Assembly: GCA_029237525.1 (NCBI GenBank) | Contig: JARBAU010000370.1 | Coordinates: forward strand, 1-48,131 | Direction: 5' to 3' | Length of the DNA: 48,131 bases | Source of the DNA: Nitrososphaerales archaeon | GTDB lineage: Archaea > Thermoproteota > Nitrososphaeria > Nitrososphaerales > Nitrososphaeraceae | In this document: piece after piece, positions 23,740 to 33,820 of the stretch | Layout: every line of letters starts with the position of its first letter | Position numbering within the stretch: the stretch's first letter is position 1 | Made by a program: the position numbers and the translations under genes | Notes under the pieces: generated by a model | What the model was told of the DNA's origin: nothing | Seen by the model: the letters and a program-made list of their open reading frames with translations, nothing else | Database searches by the model: none

Positions 23740-25239
23740 ATGAGATCCGAGAATCCTGTCATGAATCATATTCTTGATGCTTACAAACCAATGTGGTCGC
23801 TAGGACATGCCATTTCTCTAATGGGTTGGGACTTTGAGACTTACATGCCTAGAGAAGGAACGGAAGAAAGAGGAATTGCTGATTCTCAACTTCATATACT
23901 GCATAAGGAGCTTTTGATTAGCAAAAATTTTATCGGTCTTGTTGAATCTGCAAAGAAACTTGGAGACCTTAGCGATATCGAGAAGGGCATTATACGAGTA
24001 CTTGATAGGGAAATAACCAAGCAGATCAAGATACCTAAAGAGTTGACTGAGGCAGAGTCCCTGGAAAGAATAAGAGGAAATATGACGTGGAGGCAAGCGC
24101 GAGAAAAATCTGATTTCAAGATGTATGAACCTCACTTGAAGAAAATGATAGAAATAAAGAAGCAAATCGCTGAAAAAATAGGTTATCAAAAGTATCCATA
24201 TAATGCTCTTTTGGATTTGTTTGAAGAAGATCTTACAGTAGATGACATGGATAAAGTATTCAATGTATTGACTCCACGAATTCAAAAGATTTTGAAAAAA
24301 CTCGTAAATTCTGAAAGCCCATTTTGCAAAGAAAGCAATCTAGGAAAATCAAAGTATGATATCCAGAGAGTTGACGAACTCAATCATGATATTTTGAATC
24401 TATTGCAGTATGACATGAAACGTTTCAGAATGGATGTGTCTACTCATCCTTTTACTGAGAGTATGGGGCTAAATGATGTCAGAATAACTACACGGTATGA
24501 AGGTGCTGATTTCAAAAAATCGATATTTAGCACTATTCATGAGGCTGGTCATGCATTATACAATCTGCAGTGCGATCAGTCACTGTCAGTAACTCCTATT
24601 GAAGGGGGATCTTCTCTTGCGCTCCATGAATCTCAGTCGAGGTTGTGGGAAAATATTGTTGGCAGAAGTATTCCTTTTGTTCAATTGATTGCTCCTTTGA
24701 TTAGAAAGCATGTTAGTTTTGCAAACCAAGCAACAGATGACGAGTTGTATCTTTATTTCAATAATGTCAAGGCAGATTATATACGAGTTGACGCCGATGA
24801 GGTTAGTTACAATCTTCACATAGCAATAAGATACGAAATAGAGAAAAAGATATTTGATGATGACCTCAGTGTCTCTGAGATTCCTGAATTCTGGAATGAT
24901 AGAATGGAGCAGCTACTAGGAGTGAGACCAGCTAAGGATGCAGAGGGAGTGCTTCAAGATACACATTGGAGCAGTGGCCTCTTTGGCTATTTCCCGACTT
25001 ATACTTTGGGGAATTTAGTTTCGGCAATTATTGCTTCAAAAATGCGCAAAGACCTAGAGGATTATGAAAAAGACATAAGGGCAGGAAATTTCAAGCCTAT
25101 CAAAGAATGGTTAAGATCAAAAATACATAAACATGGTTCTGCTTATGCCCCCAAAATGCTAATTAAAAATACCTTAAGTGAAGGCTATAACCCGGATTAC
25201 TTTGTTACCTACCTTGAAACCAAATACCTTGGTATCTGA
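23740..25239 (+). CDS. M32 family metallocarboxypeptidase (Taq type)
   Basis: A 499-residue enzyme of normal family length. The zinc motif HEAGH lies at 267-271 (STIHEAGHALYN), and the family mark HESQSRLWEN begins at 296, with the glutamate as third zinc ligand. The N-terminal SLMGWDFETYMP and the C-terminal PAKDAEGVLQDTHWSSGLFG are also conserved. It should remove C-terminal residues from peptides in the cytosol; no signal peptide is present. A small protein and a zinc-ribbon protein follow on the same strand within 75 bases and may be co-transcribed. Confidence 0.96.
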   Translation: MRSENPVMNHILDAYKPMWSLGHAISLMGWDFETYMPREGTEERGIADSQLHILHKELLISKNFIGLVESAKKLGDLSDIEKGIIRVLDREITKQIKIPKELTEAESLERIRGNMTWRQAREKSDFKMYEPHLKKMIEIKKQIAEKIGYQKYPYNALLDLFEEDLTVDDMDKVFNVLTPRIQKILKKLVNSESPFCKESNLGKSKYDIQRVDELNHDILNLLQYDMKRFRMDVSTHPFTESMGLNDVRITTRYEGADFKKSIFSTIHEAGHALYNLQCDQSLSVTPIEGGSSLALHESQSRLWENIVGRSIPFVQLIAPLIRKHVSFANQATDDELYLYFNNVKADYIRVDADEVSYNLHIAIRYEIEKKIFDDDLSVSEIPEFWNDRMEQLLGVRPAKDAEGVLQDTHWSSGLFGYFPTYTLGNLVSAIIASKMRKDLEDYEKDIRAGNFKPIKEWLRSKIHKHGSAYAPKMLIKNTLSEGYNPDYFVTYLETKYLGI

Positions 25240-25311
25240 ACCCCCAAAGCATGCGAAGATCAGTAATCTTGCTATACAAATTTAAACCGAGCAAACACAA
25301 TTCATTGTCCA

Positions 25312-25599
25312 ATGTCAACCAGTTTCCAATTTACTTCAGCGGATAGAGGCCATAGCGTAATTAGTTTAGCCAGATCCGCTACAGAATTGGAAAAACTACA
25401 GGAATTTGTATCAAAAAACACTGTCCGATTTGGACAGACCGTAGTAATTGATAGCGAAGAGGCTGCTGAAGTGATACTGTCACATCAAGACGAACTGTTA
25501 TTGAAATCAGATGAAGCAAAACATGAGGAAGTAGAAGAAAAGGAAGCAATTACAAAGCAGGAGTTAGAAAAATGGAGAGCGACCAAATCAAATGTCTAG
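25312..25599 (+). CDS. Conserved-looking small acidic protein
   Basis: A 95-residue protein from an ATG at 25312. It starts MSTSFQFTSADRGHSVISLA, has a likely alpha/beta core (TVRFGQTVVIDSEEAAEVIL) and ends in a charged helix (EEVEEKEAITKQELEKW). Its stop codon overlaps the start of the zinc-ribbon protein by eight bases, showing translational coupling. I do not recognise the family. Confidence 0.65.
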   Translation: MSTSFQFTSADRGHSVISLARSATELEKLQEFVSKNTVRFGQTVVIDSEEAAEVILSHQDELLLKSDEAKHEEVEEKEAITKQELEKWRATKSNV

Positions 25600-25732
25600 C
25601 AATTATCATGATTTGATGGTGTGTCCCAGATGCAAGAAGGCAGTAATCATGGTTACTTGGTCTAACGAAGGTAGGACTGAGATGTTGTGTGATATGTGCA
25701 GAAGAGAAGTATATCGCTTTTACAACCATTAA
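25592..25732 (+). CDS. Zinc-ribbon protein of 46 residues
   Basis: The ATG at 25592 overlaps the stop of the upstream gene. The protein reads MSSNYHDLMVCPRCKKAVIM, then TEMLCDMCRREVYRFYNH, so it is a single CxxC-x(18)-CxxC zinc ribbon and little else. Such mini-ribbons bind nucleic acid or other proteins. Overlap with the acidic partner suggests the two act together, possibly as a complex. Confidence 0.6.
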   Translation: MSSNYHDLMVCPRCKKAVIMVTWSNEGRTEMLCDMCRREVYRFYNH

Positions 25733-26042
25733 TGGTGACACTCTAAAAATTTGACGACATTGAAGGCGAATCGGTAGAATGTATTTTTACATCGCTTGAA
25801 TAACCAAACAACTATAAAATGATAGAAGGACTTTCACCTATAACGCTAAAAGACTCAGTCAACCGGCAGTATCTGGGTGAAAATAGGAGGGTAATGCAAT
25901 ATAGATGGAAATATGTAGCTAATACCTGAGCGAATTGTTATATGGATTAGTCATAGAAATTCACATCATTTCCCCACTAGATTATATAAAAAAAATTTAA
26001 AGTATATTAAGAATAATAATAATATCAAAATCATCAGCTGTA
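25733..26042. other. Intergenic region before the large kinase
   Basis: A 36-codon frame at 25819-25929 (MIEGLSPITLKDSVNRQYLG, then MQYRWKYVANT) looks protein-like but is unsupported otherwise. A/T-rich promoter-like DNA fills 25981-26020. Confidence 0.3.
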
Positions 26043-29000
26043 ATGCAAAAATTGATACCAGCACTGTCTTCTATTGGAAGTAGGCAGATACCCATCATTG
26101 CTGGAGGAGTTATAGTCGTCCTTATAATTCTAGATTTATTAGCTACGCGCCAGATCTTGTACTTGAACAATACTTCCGAGATTGTACTTTTTATACTCAC
26201 TGTTATAGGTGGATACGGCATTTGTTCATGGATACTTTTAGAATATACCAGGAGGATAACTGCCAACCTTAGATCAAAATCCAGCCTAACTAACGTTATG
26301 CACTGGGCAGTAACGATAGTTCAGTTTTCTATGTTTGCAATCCTGTTGTATGTGCTAGTTAACAACACTGTAAATTGCTATTCATATTTCAGCGAATGTA
26401 CCAACGTCAGACCACAAACTACTTCCGTCTATGTAATTACCTCGATAGGAGCAAGCGTAATCATGGGAATTATTGGTTTCAAATTTTTCTCTTGGTACAA
26501 GATAAATAAAAGAAATTTCATGGTGTTATTTTACGGACTAGCAGCTGTGACTTTTGCCATAGCAATTGCAGAGGATGCTTATACGAAGCTTGTCTTCATA
26601 CATGTTTTAGAAGAAAAAACACCTTTAGACATACCTCCACAAGCCTCGTTCATCTATAAAACAATTCAAAAATATAATGGTGAAATACAATACAAAGTCG
26701 TAAATCCTGTTACTACTACACTTTGGGTCTTACCTTCTTCACTTGTGTCACTTAAAAACAGTTTGGATTATCTGGCGGCATTACCATATATTTTCACATG
26801 GCTCGCAGTAGCGACGCTATTACGCAAGTATTATCAGTCAATTAGACCAGGTAAATTCCCTATTAAATTTTGGATTATGCTATCTGTTCCCATAGTACTA
26901 TATCTAGTTGGAAGCGGGTTGATAATATCATTACCTGCAGATATACCCTATAGATTCTACATTAGACTGATTTTCAGGGCTGGTACGATAGGTAGCAGCG
27001 TTTTATTTGGTCTTGCTTATTATATAGCAACAAAAAATTTGCCCGGTGTAAGAGTAAAGGATTATCTAGTTATATCTGCATTGGGCATTATACCAATCGG
27101 TATTGCTAATGAGATTTCTGCGCTACAGCAAACTTTCGGAGTTGCTGCTCATTCTTTTGTATTCTTATCTTCCTATTTGTTTAGCATAGGACTGTACTCT
27201 TTAGCAATATCAGTTTCACAAGATAGTTCATTGAGAAAATCAATCAGAACTTCTACTATGCAGGTGTTCAAACTGTTAGATATTATTGGAACTCCGCAAA
27301 TGGGAGAGGAGATAGAAAGAAGGGTGTTAAACAATGCAAAAGAGGAACAGTCTGTTCTTTTAAAGCGGACAGGTGTTGAGCCATCTCTTACAGAGGAGGA
27401 CATGAAACATTATCTGGGGACAGTACTAAAGGAAGTTAAAATACTCAAGAATATCGATGAGATACTTAAAAAAGGAAAAGATATTCTCAATTCTTCCAAC
27501 GATTTTATAGTTTGTTCAGGAGTTATGGAATTACGCTTAGTATATAATAATCATTTTAATATTTTTAGAAGAACAATTGAGAAATATAAAAATGGAGAAC
27601 ACAAAGGAATAAAAATAGTTACTACTATCAGTGATCAGGACTCTGCAGAGTTGATTAAGAAATTTCTTGATATAGGAGTACAAGTAAGACATATCGATAC
27701 TATGCCTCCAATAGATTTCGCTGTTTCAGACAAGGAAATGATTGCTACAACTGAGAAGACAGGAGGTGGCGGAACTGAAGGACTAATGATAAGAAAATTA
27801 TTGGTCACCAATGAACAAGCCTACATTAGTCACTTTGTTTTTATTTTTAATGAATTATGGAAAGATGCCATCGATGCCCGGGAAAGAATTTTAACTATCG
27901 AACAGGGAATAGAGCCGGAGTTTGTCAAGGTAATCAGCGACACTAAAAAGGCAAAGATGATTCTTATTGATTTGGTAAAATCTGTAAAAAAAGAGGCATT
28001 ATTCATTCTTCCAAATGACATTGGAATGATTAGAGCGGATAGAATGGGTCTAATTGATCATTTAATAAATGCGTCTCAAGACTATCATGCAGTTGTAAAG
28101 ATTATCTGTCCATTGAGTAAGCAAAATTCCGATATCGTAAAACGGATATCTAATAGCGCACCAGATATCCAAGTTTTGAATGGCAATGTTTCCTCAGCAG
28201 GGATGTTTATAGTTGATGGCAAAAAATACTTTAGAGCTGAGCTGAAGGACTCGCAGAATGTGGAATTTGACCAAGCCATAGCGTTTCCTATCTATTCAAA
28301 TAGCAAACATAGTGTGGAATCATTTAGATCGATATTTGAAGTACTTTGGAATGAACGAGTACTGAATGAGGAATTAAAGGGTACTGAGGTCATGCAAAAG
28401 GAATTTATCAATATAGCAGCTCACGAGCTTCGTAATCCCATACAACCAATTTTGGGATTGTCAGACAATCTACTTTCGCATGAAAAAGGCGATATCAATG
28501 AGTATAGGGAACAGCTAAATATTATCTACCGAAATGCAAAAAGGCTTCAAAGGCTCACAGAAGATATACTAGATGTTTCTAAAATAGAAGGTCAAATCCT
28601 AAAATTAAATAAATCTCGGTTTAACCTAAAGGAAGTAATCATAAATGCGATGGCTGATTTCAAAACTCAACTTGAAAGTGAAAATAAACTTAGTAAGATA
28701 AAGTTGGATTTTGTATCAAGGGAAGATGAAGATATTTTTACGTATGCTGATCCGGACAGAATAACTCAAGTTATTTCTAATCTGTTAAGTAATGCATTCA
28801 AATTTACTGAAGAAGGATCTATTACAATAACTATGAATCGAGTTAACAATAGTGATAGTATTACTTCTCATCTCATTGACCATAAAGATGTTATTGTAAG
28901 CGTACGAGACACAGGTAAAGGGATACATCCTAGCATTAAAGGCAAACTCTTTGATAAGTTTGAAACACGATCAGGAAAAGGAATTGGACTAGGATTGTAC

Positions 29001-29105
29001 ATATCCAGAAATATCATAGAAGCTCACGATGGAAAGATATGGGTTGAAAATAATGTGAATGAAAAAGGGACTACATTTTTCTTTACTTTATCGGTAGTTA
29101 ACTAA
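26043..29105 (+). CDS. Multi-membrane-helix sensor histidine kinase
   Basis: A 1020-residue kinase. Residues 1 to about 400 form roughly ten membrane helices; 400-470 form the stalk; about 475-760 form a cytosolic sensor region in two similar halves, the second starting at IEPEFVKVISDTKKAKMILI; then the kinase core. His794 lies in INIAAHELRNPIQPI, the N box is VISNLLSNAFKF, the G1 box DTGKGIHP and the G2 box GKGIGLGLYISRNI. It should autophosphorylate on His794 and pass phosphate to a response regulator, which is not in this window. The membrane plus stalk part occurs alone at 21932-23326, the sensor plus kinase part at 31250-32989 and a related sensor without kinase at 42503-43858. The signal is unknown. 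Confidence 0.93.
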   Translation: MQKLIPALSSIGSRQIPIIAGGVIVVLIILDLLATRQILYLNNTSEIVLFILTVIGGYGICSWILLEYTRRITANLRSKSSLTNVMHWAVTIVQFSMFAILLYVLVNNTVNCYSYFSECTNVRPQTTSVYVITSIGASVIMGIIGFKFFSWYKINKRNFMVLFYGLAAVTFAIAIAEDAYTKLVFIHVLEEKTPLDIPPQASFIYKTIQKYNGEIQYKVVNPVTTTLWVLPSSLVSLKNSLDYLAALPYIFTWLAVATLLRKYYQSIRPGKFPIKFWIMLSVPIVLYLVGSGLIISLPADIPYRFYIRLIFRAGTIGSSVLFGLAYYIATKNLPGVRVKDYLVISALGIIPIGIANEISALQQTFGVAAHSFVFLSSYLFSIGLYSLAISVSQDSSLRKSIRTSTMQVFKLLDIIGTPQMGEEIERRVLNNAKEEQSVLLKRTGVEPSLTEEDMKHYLGTVLKEVKILKNIDEILKKGKDILNSSNDFIVCSGVMELRLVYNNHFNIFRRTIEKYKNGEHKGIKIVTTISDQDSAELIKKFLDIGVQVRHIDTMPPIDFAVSDKEMIATTEKTGGGGTEGLMIRKLLVTNEQAYISHFVFIFNELWKDAIDARERILTIEQGIEPEFVKVISDTKKAKMILIDLVKSVKKEALFILPNDIGMIRADRMGLIDHLINASQDYHAVVKIICPLSKQNSDIVKRISNSAPDIQVLNGNVSSAGMFIVDGKKYFRAELKDSQNVEFDQAIAFPIYSNSKHSVESFRSIFEVLWNERVLNEELKGTEVMQKEFINIAAHELRNPIQPILGLSDNLLSHEKGDINEYREQLNIIYRNAKRLQRLTEDILDVSKIEGQILKLNKSRFNLKEVIINAMADFKTQLESENKLSKIKLDFVSREDEDIFTYADPDRITQVISNLLSNAFKFTEEGSITITMNRVNNSDSITSHLIDHKDVIVSVRDTGKGIHPSIKGKLFDKFETRSGKGIGLGLYISRNIIEAHDGKIWVENNVNEKGTTFFFTLSVVN

Positions 29106-29723
29106 TTCGATATTTTCTGGGTATTGATTTGAGACGATTGGTGGTTGTTAGCCTTAAAAGATTGAAAGAATTGAGAACGTTTGATCTTTTTGGGATAAGT
29201 AGCACATTACGAGTCCCTCTGCTCATAGATTGACGTAAATAGTTATTTTTTTAAAGTGCATTTTCTTGTCTATTTCAATCTGTGCCATAACCGCATTATC
29301 AGTGTATTTCTAATTGACTTGAGCATGCTTATAATCAAATACTTTCTTCCTATTATCTACTTATTGTCTAGATTTCGCATTTTGTACTGATTTCAGTTCA
29401 CAGGTAATAAAACTGATATACAAAATTGAGAGATTGCAATTGTTGGAAAATCCGAACAAACTGTTTGTTTGTGTCCGCACTTACAGAGAAACTAAAAATA
29501 ATAGCTTGCAATCTTCTGTGCAAGATGTTCCTATTACAAAGGCTATTTAATTCAATACTCTCGCTCTGCAGCAGACCTGAATATGAGTCCACTTGAGCTA
29601 GATCTTGAATGTAGTCATTCTACTTTTAATCCAATAGCCAAAACTATTCGATAGGCGGTCAGGCTAAACAATCAGAAATTTGACATTGAATCATGTTCCG
29701 GTATGGTAATTGTGATCGTAATT
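29106..29723. other. Long intergenic region between kinase and converging gene
   Basis: A plus-strand frame open from about 29341 to a stop at 29548-29550 contains LQLLENPNKLFVCVRTYRET and SVQDVPITKAI and looks like part of a protein, but only TTG starts (for example 29434) are available. A competing minus-strand frame (29398-29592) is less convincing. Probably a remnant. Confidence 0.3.
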
Positions 29724-30095
29724 TTATTTAGCACCAAGATCGCAGCTAAGTATATCAGAGGCATCAACCGTCTTGTTTACGTATTTCCCACTGTATTCGT
29801 CATCGAGAATTTTGAACTTGCCTCTACTTACGTGAATAATCTTTGCTATTAATCTGGTATCGTTTAGCAGCAGGACGCACCAACAACATCGGTACTCCGC
29901 ATTCTTTGTTCGCTCTAATTTGATCTTACTTAAACTCAATTTAGTATTCAATTTACAAAAACAATATTCAGTAAATCTTTTACTAATGATGATAACATTA
30001 CTGGGTTTTAGTCCTTCGATAATCTTACCATCTGACATACTCTGGAAATAGTACGCATATCCTCGTTTCAATATTATAACAATGTATCTTGACAT
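29724..30095 (-). CDS. Hypothetical protein, 123 residues
   Basis: Started by an ATG at 30095. The N-terminal half is basic (MSRYIVIILKRGYAYYFQSM) and the C-terminal half, LIAKIIHVSRGKFKILDDEY and SGKYVNKTVDASDILSC, looks like a small beta-rich domain with KOW-like character. The latter is well formed, and I believe it is conserved in related archaea, though this is from memory of style. Function unknown, presumably cytosolic. Confidence 0.5.
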   Translation of the reverse strand: MSRYIVIILKRGYAYYFQSMSDGKIIEGLKPSNVIIISKRFTEYCFCKLNTKLSLSKIKLERTKNAEYRCCWCVLLLNDTRLIAKIIHVSRGKFKILDDEYSGKYVNKTVDASDILSCDLGAK

Positions 30096-30284
30096 TAATA
30101 ACCTTTATTCATCTCTTAATATACATACGAAAAGAAAGAACTTATCATACTTTACAAATGCATAGGAAACTGTGGATAAAATAGATCTTGTGTTTCCTTT
30201 ATTAAATGACAATACATCGAACTCCTATTTCAATACGATCTCGGCTCAAATATATTGAGTGGAGAAATGAACTAGTATTGCATT

Positions 30285-30736
30285 TTGTTATACGTTAAAA
30301 AAAGAGATCGGCAAACCGGTATGACAAGTGCTTGGCTAAAAAATCCTTTTATCGAGTCACCAAAACCAGATACCGCTAGAAGCTGGATGCATGTTGAATA
30401 TGCCATGTATTTGTCTGTAAATTCGATATACCATATAGGAGTCTTAGTAAGACCATTTTGGAATAATACTGTTACTAATTGGACTTGTCAGATCGTAGAA
30501 ATATCTCTATTTCATGAAAAAATACTATCTTCAGTTAATAGCACGAAAGGCTTTTATAAAAATGGAAGCAATTACATTAATTTAGACTTTGAACTGGGAC
30601 TGGCACGTGGTTACTATTAAAACCTTTGTCACCAGGCAAACACACAATCCATGCTAGTGGGAATGCGATCGATAACCCTACAACTGGCACCCAAAGTTTT
30701 GCTACTGAATTAACATACCATCTAATAATTAAATGA
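30285..30736 (+). pseudogene. Frameshifted protein with a PGKHTIH surface-type motif
   Basis: The first frame (30285-30620, TTG start) contains ESPKPDTARSWMHVEYAMYL, YHIGVLVRPFWNNTVTNWTC and NYINLDFELG. At about 30595 a different frame takes over: GTWLLLKPLSPGKHTIHASG, NPTTGTQSFATELTYHLIIK and a stop at 30734. The second part is a convincing protein end: a beta-sandwich strand pair with the LSPGKHTIxxSG motif used in extracellular domains. One indel near 30597 splits the gene. The N-terminus has no signal peptide visible, so the 5-prime part may also be lost. Confidence 0.55.
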
Positions 30737-31249
30737 ATTGACTTGTTTTTAATAACGAATTATATATGTCATACCATGCCCCCAATCCGGGATCTTTTTG
30801 ATACAGCTATTCCGATTCACTAAGGCCGTTACAAGGTAATCTTTAGGTAGTATTAAGCCATGTTTTTATAGCGAGCAAGAATTTCTAGAACGAGATAATA
30901 AGTCAAACCATAATCTAATGCTTTACTTTAGTTGTCTAGTCTACTCTAGAAAGTTAATCTATATTGAAACCTTCTGTAACCGACGATATTACACGTACAC
31001 CTTTCATAGTTTCCTTAATCGAATCAGCATGTGAGATAGCCTGTTTGAAGTGAATAATTTGCTGTGCGGTTAGTGGTATTCAATAAAATATAGCATTTTG
31101 TCCTTTCTGAATCACTGCGAAATTGAAATCTTATTAGGATCAAGGTTACTAGTCGTTAGGTTTCAAAAAATTGACTAGTAATAAATAAGCTCGAGGGAAA
31201 AATAGCATTTAATTACCTACGTTAGCTATAGCTTAAATACGGGTCAGAC
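30737..31249. other. Intergenic region with one decayed minus-strand gene
   Basis: Apart from the small broken gene at 30954-31096, no gene, repeat or RNA was seen. The last 100 bases should hold the promoter of the soluble kinase. Confidence 0.4.
30954..31096 (-). pseudogene. Frameshifted small protein
   Basis: From an ATG at 31096 the frame reads MLYFIEYH then stops. The neighbouring frame continues as PLTAQQIIHFKQAISHADSI, KETMKGVRVISSVTEGFNID and stops at 30954. Joined they make a protein of 47 residues resembling the start of small ferredoxin-like alpha-beta barrel (DUF-type) proteins. One base change in length near 31073 breaks it. Confidence 0.45.
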
Positions 31250-32989
31250 ATGACGGCAAGTTCAAATAATTCCTTAATTGAGAGGACTGAGGTTTGGCGT
31301 GGCAAAAAGAAGATAATGGCTAGGGGTCTCGTCGAATTGACTAAGGTAAAAGAACGTTATGATTCAATTTTGGACGCAAATGGCCCTATTATTATTATGA
31401 ATAATGATTTTGTAGTCAATGCCTACGTTGATATTAGAAAAAGAGGCTGTAAGCTTAGAATAATTACCGAGATCACAATGGATAATCTCTCCTATTCCAA
31501 AGAGTTGGCCAAATACGCAGAACTTCGCCATCTTGACGGAGTTAAAGGGAATCTTGGAATTGTTGATGGAATGAGTTATGGTGCAGCTGCGACTTCAGAA
31601 GAAAAACTGTTTCCTACTCAATATATCTATAGTACGGTAAAGTCGTTTGTCGAGCAGCAACAATATTTCTTTGACATGCTGTGGAAGAGATCGATACCAT
31701 CTGAACTGAAAATTCAAGAACTGGAAGAGGGCGTTGAACCTGAAGTAATTGAAACTATCAGGGATCCAATCGAAATCCGGAAAATTGGTGATACCCTGAT
31801 AGGATCGGCAAAGGAAGAAATATTGATTTTATATTCTACAGCTAGAGCATTTTATCGCCAGGACAAAATTGGAAGAATTGATGCCCTAATTCGAGCCTTA
31901 ATCCATAATCCAGATCTCAAGTTAAAAATTCTGACCCCCATCATTGATAATCTGAATAAACATTCATTACAAAAATTGAATGCTGTAAAGGAGCATAATC
32001 AAAATCGAAGTGGAAAACGTATTGATATAAGACAAATAGAGCCAACTATGCAGACAAGGGTCACAGTTTTGATTATTGACAGAAAATATGCGCTTATAAT
32101 AGAATTAAAGGATGACGAGAAAGATGAGTCATCAAGAGCAATTGGATTGGCTACTTATTCTAATAGTGGTCCAACAGTGTTGTCTTATGCTTCAATTTTT
32201 GAGAGTCTTTGGATGCAAACAGAATTGTATAGACGAATAAAGGAAGCAAATAGTCAATTGGAAGTACACGATCGGCTGCAAAGAGAATTTATTAATATAG
32301 CAGCTCATGAGCTAAGAAATCCGATTCAGCCCATACTTTCTTTGAGTGAGATCGTTAGAAACTCAGAAGTGGGTCAAGAAAATAGAGATTTGCTAGATGT
32401 TGTTGTTAGGAATGCCAAGAAATTGAGACAGCTGACCGAAGATGTGTTAGATGTTACGAGGATTGAAAGTAACTCGCTCCAACTTAATAAAGAAGAGATT
32501 GATATAGAGAATCTGGTTTTACACGTTCTGCGAGATTACCAAGTATCGACGCGCGATAGGCTAAAGCTGGGGTTAGTTCATGATGATGATGATAACGAAG
32601 GCGATACTGGGAATAATCCTGTAAAGAGTGGACGAGTGATCGCAGATCGATACAGAATCCAACAGGTTCTATCGAATTTGATTAGTAACGCTGTGAAGTA
32701 TACAAGTGAAGGAGGGACTATATCGGTCATCGTAAAAAGGAATGATTTGCAGACGAGTATTGATAAGACGGTAACAATTAGGGTGAAAGATACGGGCTCA
32801 GGTATCGATCCGAACCTGACGCCTAGATTATTTTCGAAATTTGCAACTTCGAACAAGATAACAGGGATGGGTTTGGGTCTGTATATTTCTAAAAGCATTG
32901 TTGAGGCTCATGGAGGAGATATTTGGGCTGAAAATAACGGTCAAGATGAGGTTGGATCGACTTTTTCGTTCACACTTCCTTTAAAGTAA
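31250..32989 (+). CDS. Soluble sensor histidine kinase
   Basis: A 579-residue kinase without membrane helices, from an ATG at 31250. Residues about 20-330 form the same two-part sensor region as in the 26043 kinase; the second half starts at VEPEVIETIRDPIEIRKIGD and includes the conserved ASIFESLWMQTELYRRI lead into the kinase. The kinase core has His353 in INIAAHELRNPIQPI, N box VLSNLISNAVKYT, G1 DTGSGIDP and G2 GMGLGLYISKSIVEAHGG. It should respond to an intracellular signal and phosphorylate a response regulator from elsewhere. The shared sensor domain is fold-wise reminiscent of the ligand-binding part of TrmB-like or PLD-like proteins, which I infer only from overall pattern. Confidence 0.93.
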   Translation: MTASSNNSLIERTEVWRGKKKIMARGLVELTKVKERYDSILDANGPIIIMNNDFVVNAYVDIRKRGCKLRIITEITMDNLSYSKELAKYAELRHLDGVKGNLGIVDGMSYGAAATSEEKLFPTQYIYSTVKSFVEQQQYFFDMLWKRSIPSELKIQELEEGVEPEVIETIRDPIEIRKIGDTLIGSAKEEILILYSTARAFYRQDKIGRIDALIRALIHNPDLKLKILTPIIDNLNKHSLQKLNAVKEHNQNRSGKRIDIRQIEPTMQTRVTVLIIDRKYALIIELKDDEKDESSRAIGLATYSNSGPTVLSYASIFESLWMQTELYRRIKEANSQLEVHDRLQREFINIAAHELRNPIQPILSLSEIVRNSEVGQENRDLLDVVVRNAKKLRQLTEDVLDVTRIESNSLQLNKEEIDIENLVLHVLRDYQVSTRDRLKLGLVHDDDDNEGDTGNNPVKSGRVIADRYRIQQVLSNLISNAVKYTSEGGTISVIVKRNDLQTSIDKTVTIRVKDTGSGIDPNLTPRLFSKFATSNKITGMGLGLYISKSIVEAHGGDIWAENNGQDEVGSTFSFTLPLK

Positions 32990-33519
32990 CTATAGGGAAA
33001 AGTTTCTATGATAAATCTTCAGGACTCTAATAGTCAAACCTTAGGCAATTATTCTAAAATTATCTATCATCGATGCTACCGGAATTATTAGCACTGCATC
33101 TCTAATTTTTGTGATTCGATGTTTAACTAGAACGAACTAATTTTTCTTTAGCCTGATGTGTAAAAACAGGCTCCAAGCTTCAAATAAGCGCCAATTCACA
33201 TCTATTCGTCGAACAAGATTGAGGTTTATAATAGCTACTGTTACTCATTATCGTGAGAAATTTAATAATTTGTACATTACTAGATTCTAGTACTAAATTA
33301 ATAGCTGAGCTTAGCTATCATTTTTCCAAAGAGATTATATTCATGAATGCTCATAATATATACTAAGACGAGAAGCTGGATGGCAGTGGCTATCCATATG
33401 AACTGCATCGAAGCAAGAGATTGTGTAACAGCTAAGTCTACTCTTCAGTATAAACCTAGTTGGATTTATTCATTGTGTATCCTAATTGTCGCCAGATCAG
33501 TAGAGGAGAACCAATAAGG
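32990..33519. other. Intergenic region
   Basis: Only small inverted repeats were seen, such as AGCCTG / CAGGCT around 33153-33176 with an 11-base loop. An in-frame TTG at 33460 would extend the next gene into this region. No gene was supported. Confidence 0.35.
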
Positions 33520-33717
33520 ATGGGCCAGATACTTAATGTAAAACCAAACCAGTTTCATGAATTTCTTAGAGATACGCTGAATTTTAGATATGTAGAATGC
33601 GTGCATTGTAAAAAAAGAAGCCAGTTTACTTGTTTGAAGTGCAATTCGTGTTATAGCTGTCATCGGAAAAACGAATCCTCTCTAGATATCCCAAAGTATT
33701 TTGTTTTGGGTGATTAA
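33520..33717 (+). CDS. Small multi-CxxC zinc-binding protein
   Basis: A 65-residue protein from the ATG at 33520 (a TTG at 33460 would add 20). After MGQILNVKPNQFHEFLRDTL come ECVHCKKRSQFTCLKC and NSCYSCHRKNES: four CxxC-type pairs, enough for one or two zinc ions. It ends just before the DUF72 gene. It may bind nucleic acids. No family recognised. Confidence 0.55.
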   Translation: MGQILNVKPNQFHEFLRDTLNFRYVECVHCKKRSQFTCLKCNSCYSCHRKNESSLDIPKYFVLGD

Positions 33718-33820
33718 ATACGTGAATAGAATACCCAGGAGAATTATTCGGACTGTGGACCCAACGCTTCAAAACAGTCGGGTGCAAGTAGACGTCAAGA
33801 GAGGTTATTCTAAACAATTA

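Noticed and set aside
33701-33820. 40-residue N-terminal extension of the DUF72 protein
   Set aside because: It overlaps the preceding zinc-finger gene, starts with TTG and has no family counterpart; ATG 33821 fits the family start.
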